NCBI GenBank assembly: GCA_900545995.1
Contig: URBM01000115.1
Location: forward strand, 1 to 5,947
From: an uncultured Collinsella sp.
Lineage (GTDB): Bacteria; Actinomycetota; Coriobacteriia; Coriobacteriales; Coriobacteriaceae
Direction of reading: 5' to 3'
Length of the DNA: 5,947 bases
Shown here: positions 5,921 to 5,947 of the stretch, one piece after another
Layout: every line of letters begins with the position of its first letter
How positions within the stretch are numbered: the first letter of the stretch is position 1
The notes under the pieces: generated by a model
The model's input: only the letters and a program-made list of their open reading frames with translations
What the model was told of the DNA's origin: nothing
Databases searched by the model: none
Made by a program: the position numbers and the translations under genes

Positions 5921-5947
5921 CTGTCTCTTATACACATCTGACGCTGC
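5921..5947. other. Illumina Nextera adapter remnant (artefact)
   Basis: CTGTCTCTTATACACATCT (5921-5939) is the reverse complement of the Tn5 mosaic end used in Nextera libraries, and the following GACGCTGC continues the read-1 adapter. Translated in the hisZG frame it gives CLLYTSDA, a known contaminant signature in protein databases. The bases are not part of the genome. Confidence 0.98.

Noticed and set aside
5921..5947. Mobile-element end (Tn5-like mosaic end) at the right edge
   Set aside because: The sequence matches the engineered Nextera mosaic end plus adapter and sits exactly at the contig end, so it is a library artefact, not a transposon.

Overview
The window is GC-rich bacterial DNA with every recognisable gene on the + strand. 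Gene content and style (a mannose-family PTS operon, then a fused HisZ-HisG gene) suggest a gut actinobacterium of the Coriobacteriia, most likely Collinsella or a close relative. That assignment comes from pattern recognition, not a database match. The last 27 bases (5921-5947) are not genomic: they match the Illumina Nextera transposase adapter, so the genomic sequence ends at about 5920.

Region 1 (1-4314) looks like one catabolic locus for an Amadori-type sugar-amine such as fructoselysine or glucoselysine. It opens with the 3' part of a SIS-domain gene resembling FrlB/FraB-type sugar-amine-6-phosphate deglycases. Separate IIA, IIB, IIC and IID genes of a mannose-family PTS follow, and then a TIM-barrel sugar epimerase resembling FrlC. 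In the proposed scheme IIA and IIB relay phosphate from HPr to the sugar as IIC/IID import it, the deglycase splits the 6-phosphorylated product into a hexose phosphate and the free amine (lysine, if the substrate is a lysine adduct), and the epimerase brings in a stereoisomer. No FrlD-type kinase is seen, which fits PTS phosphorylation. Strong hairpins with short T tracts lie between the deglycase and IIA genes (805-833) and between the IID and epimerase genes (3427-3460), so the locus is probably expressed in differently weighted segments.

The IIB gene carries an in-frame amber codon (1556-1558) in otherwise intact coding sequence. It is therefore a very recent pseudogene, a sequence error or a recoded/readthrough site. 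As written, the transporter would lack a complete IIB.

Region 2 (4315-4484) is an intergenic leader with a weak promoter candidate and a perfect 12-bp stem-loop. Region 3 (4485-5920) is the start of histidine biosynthesis: one frame encoding HisZ (the class II aminoacyl-tRNA-synthetase-like regulatory subunit) fused to short-form HisG (ATP phosphoribosyltransferase), cut off by the contig end.
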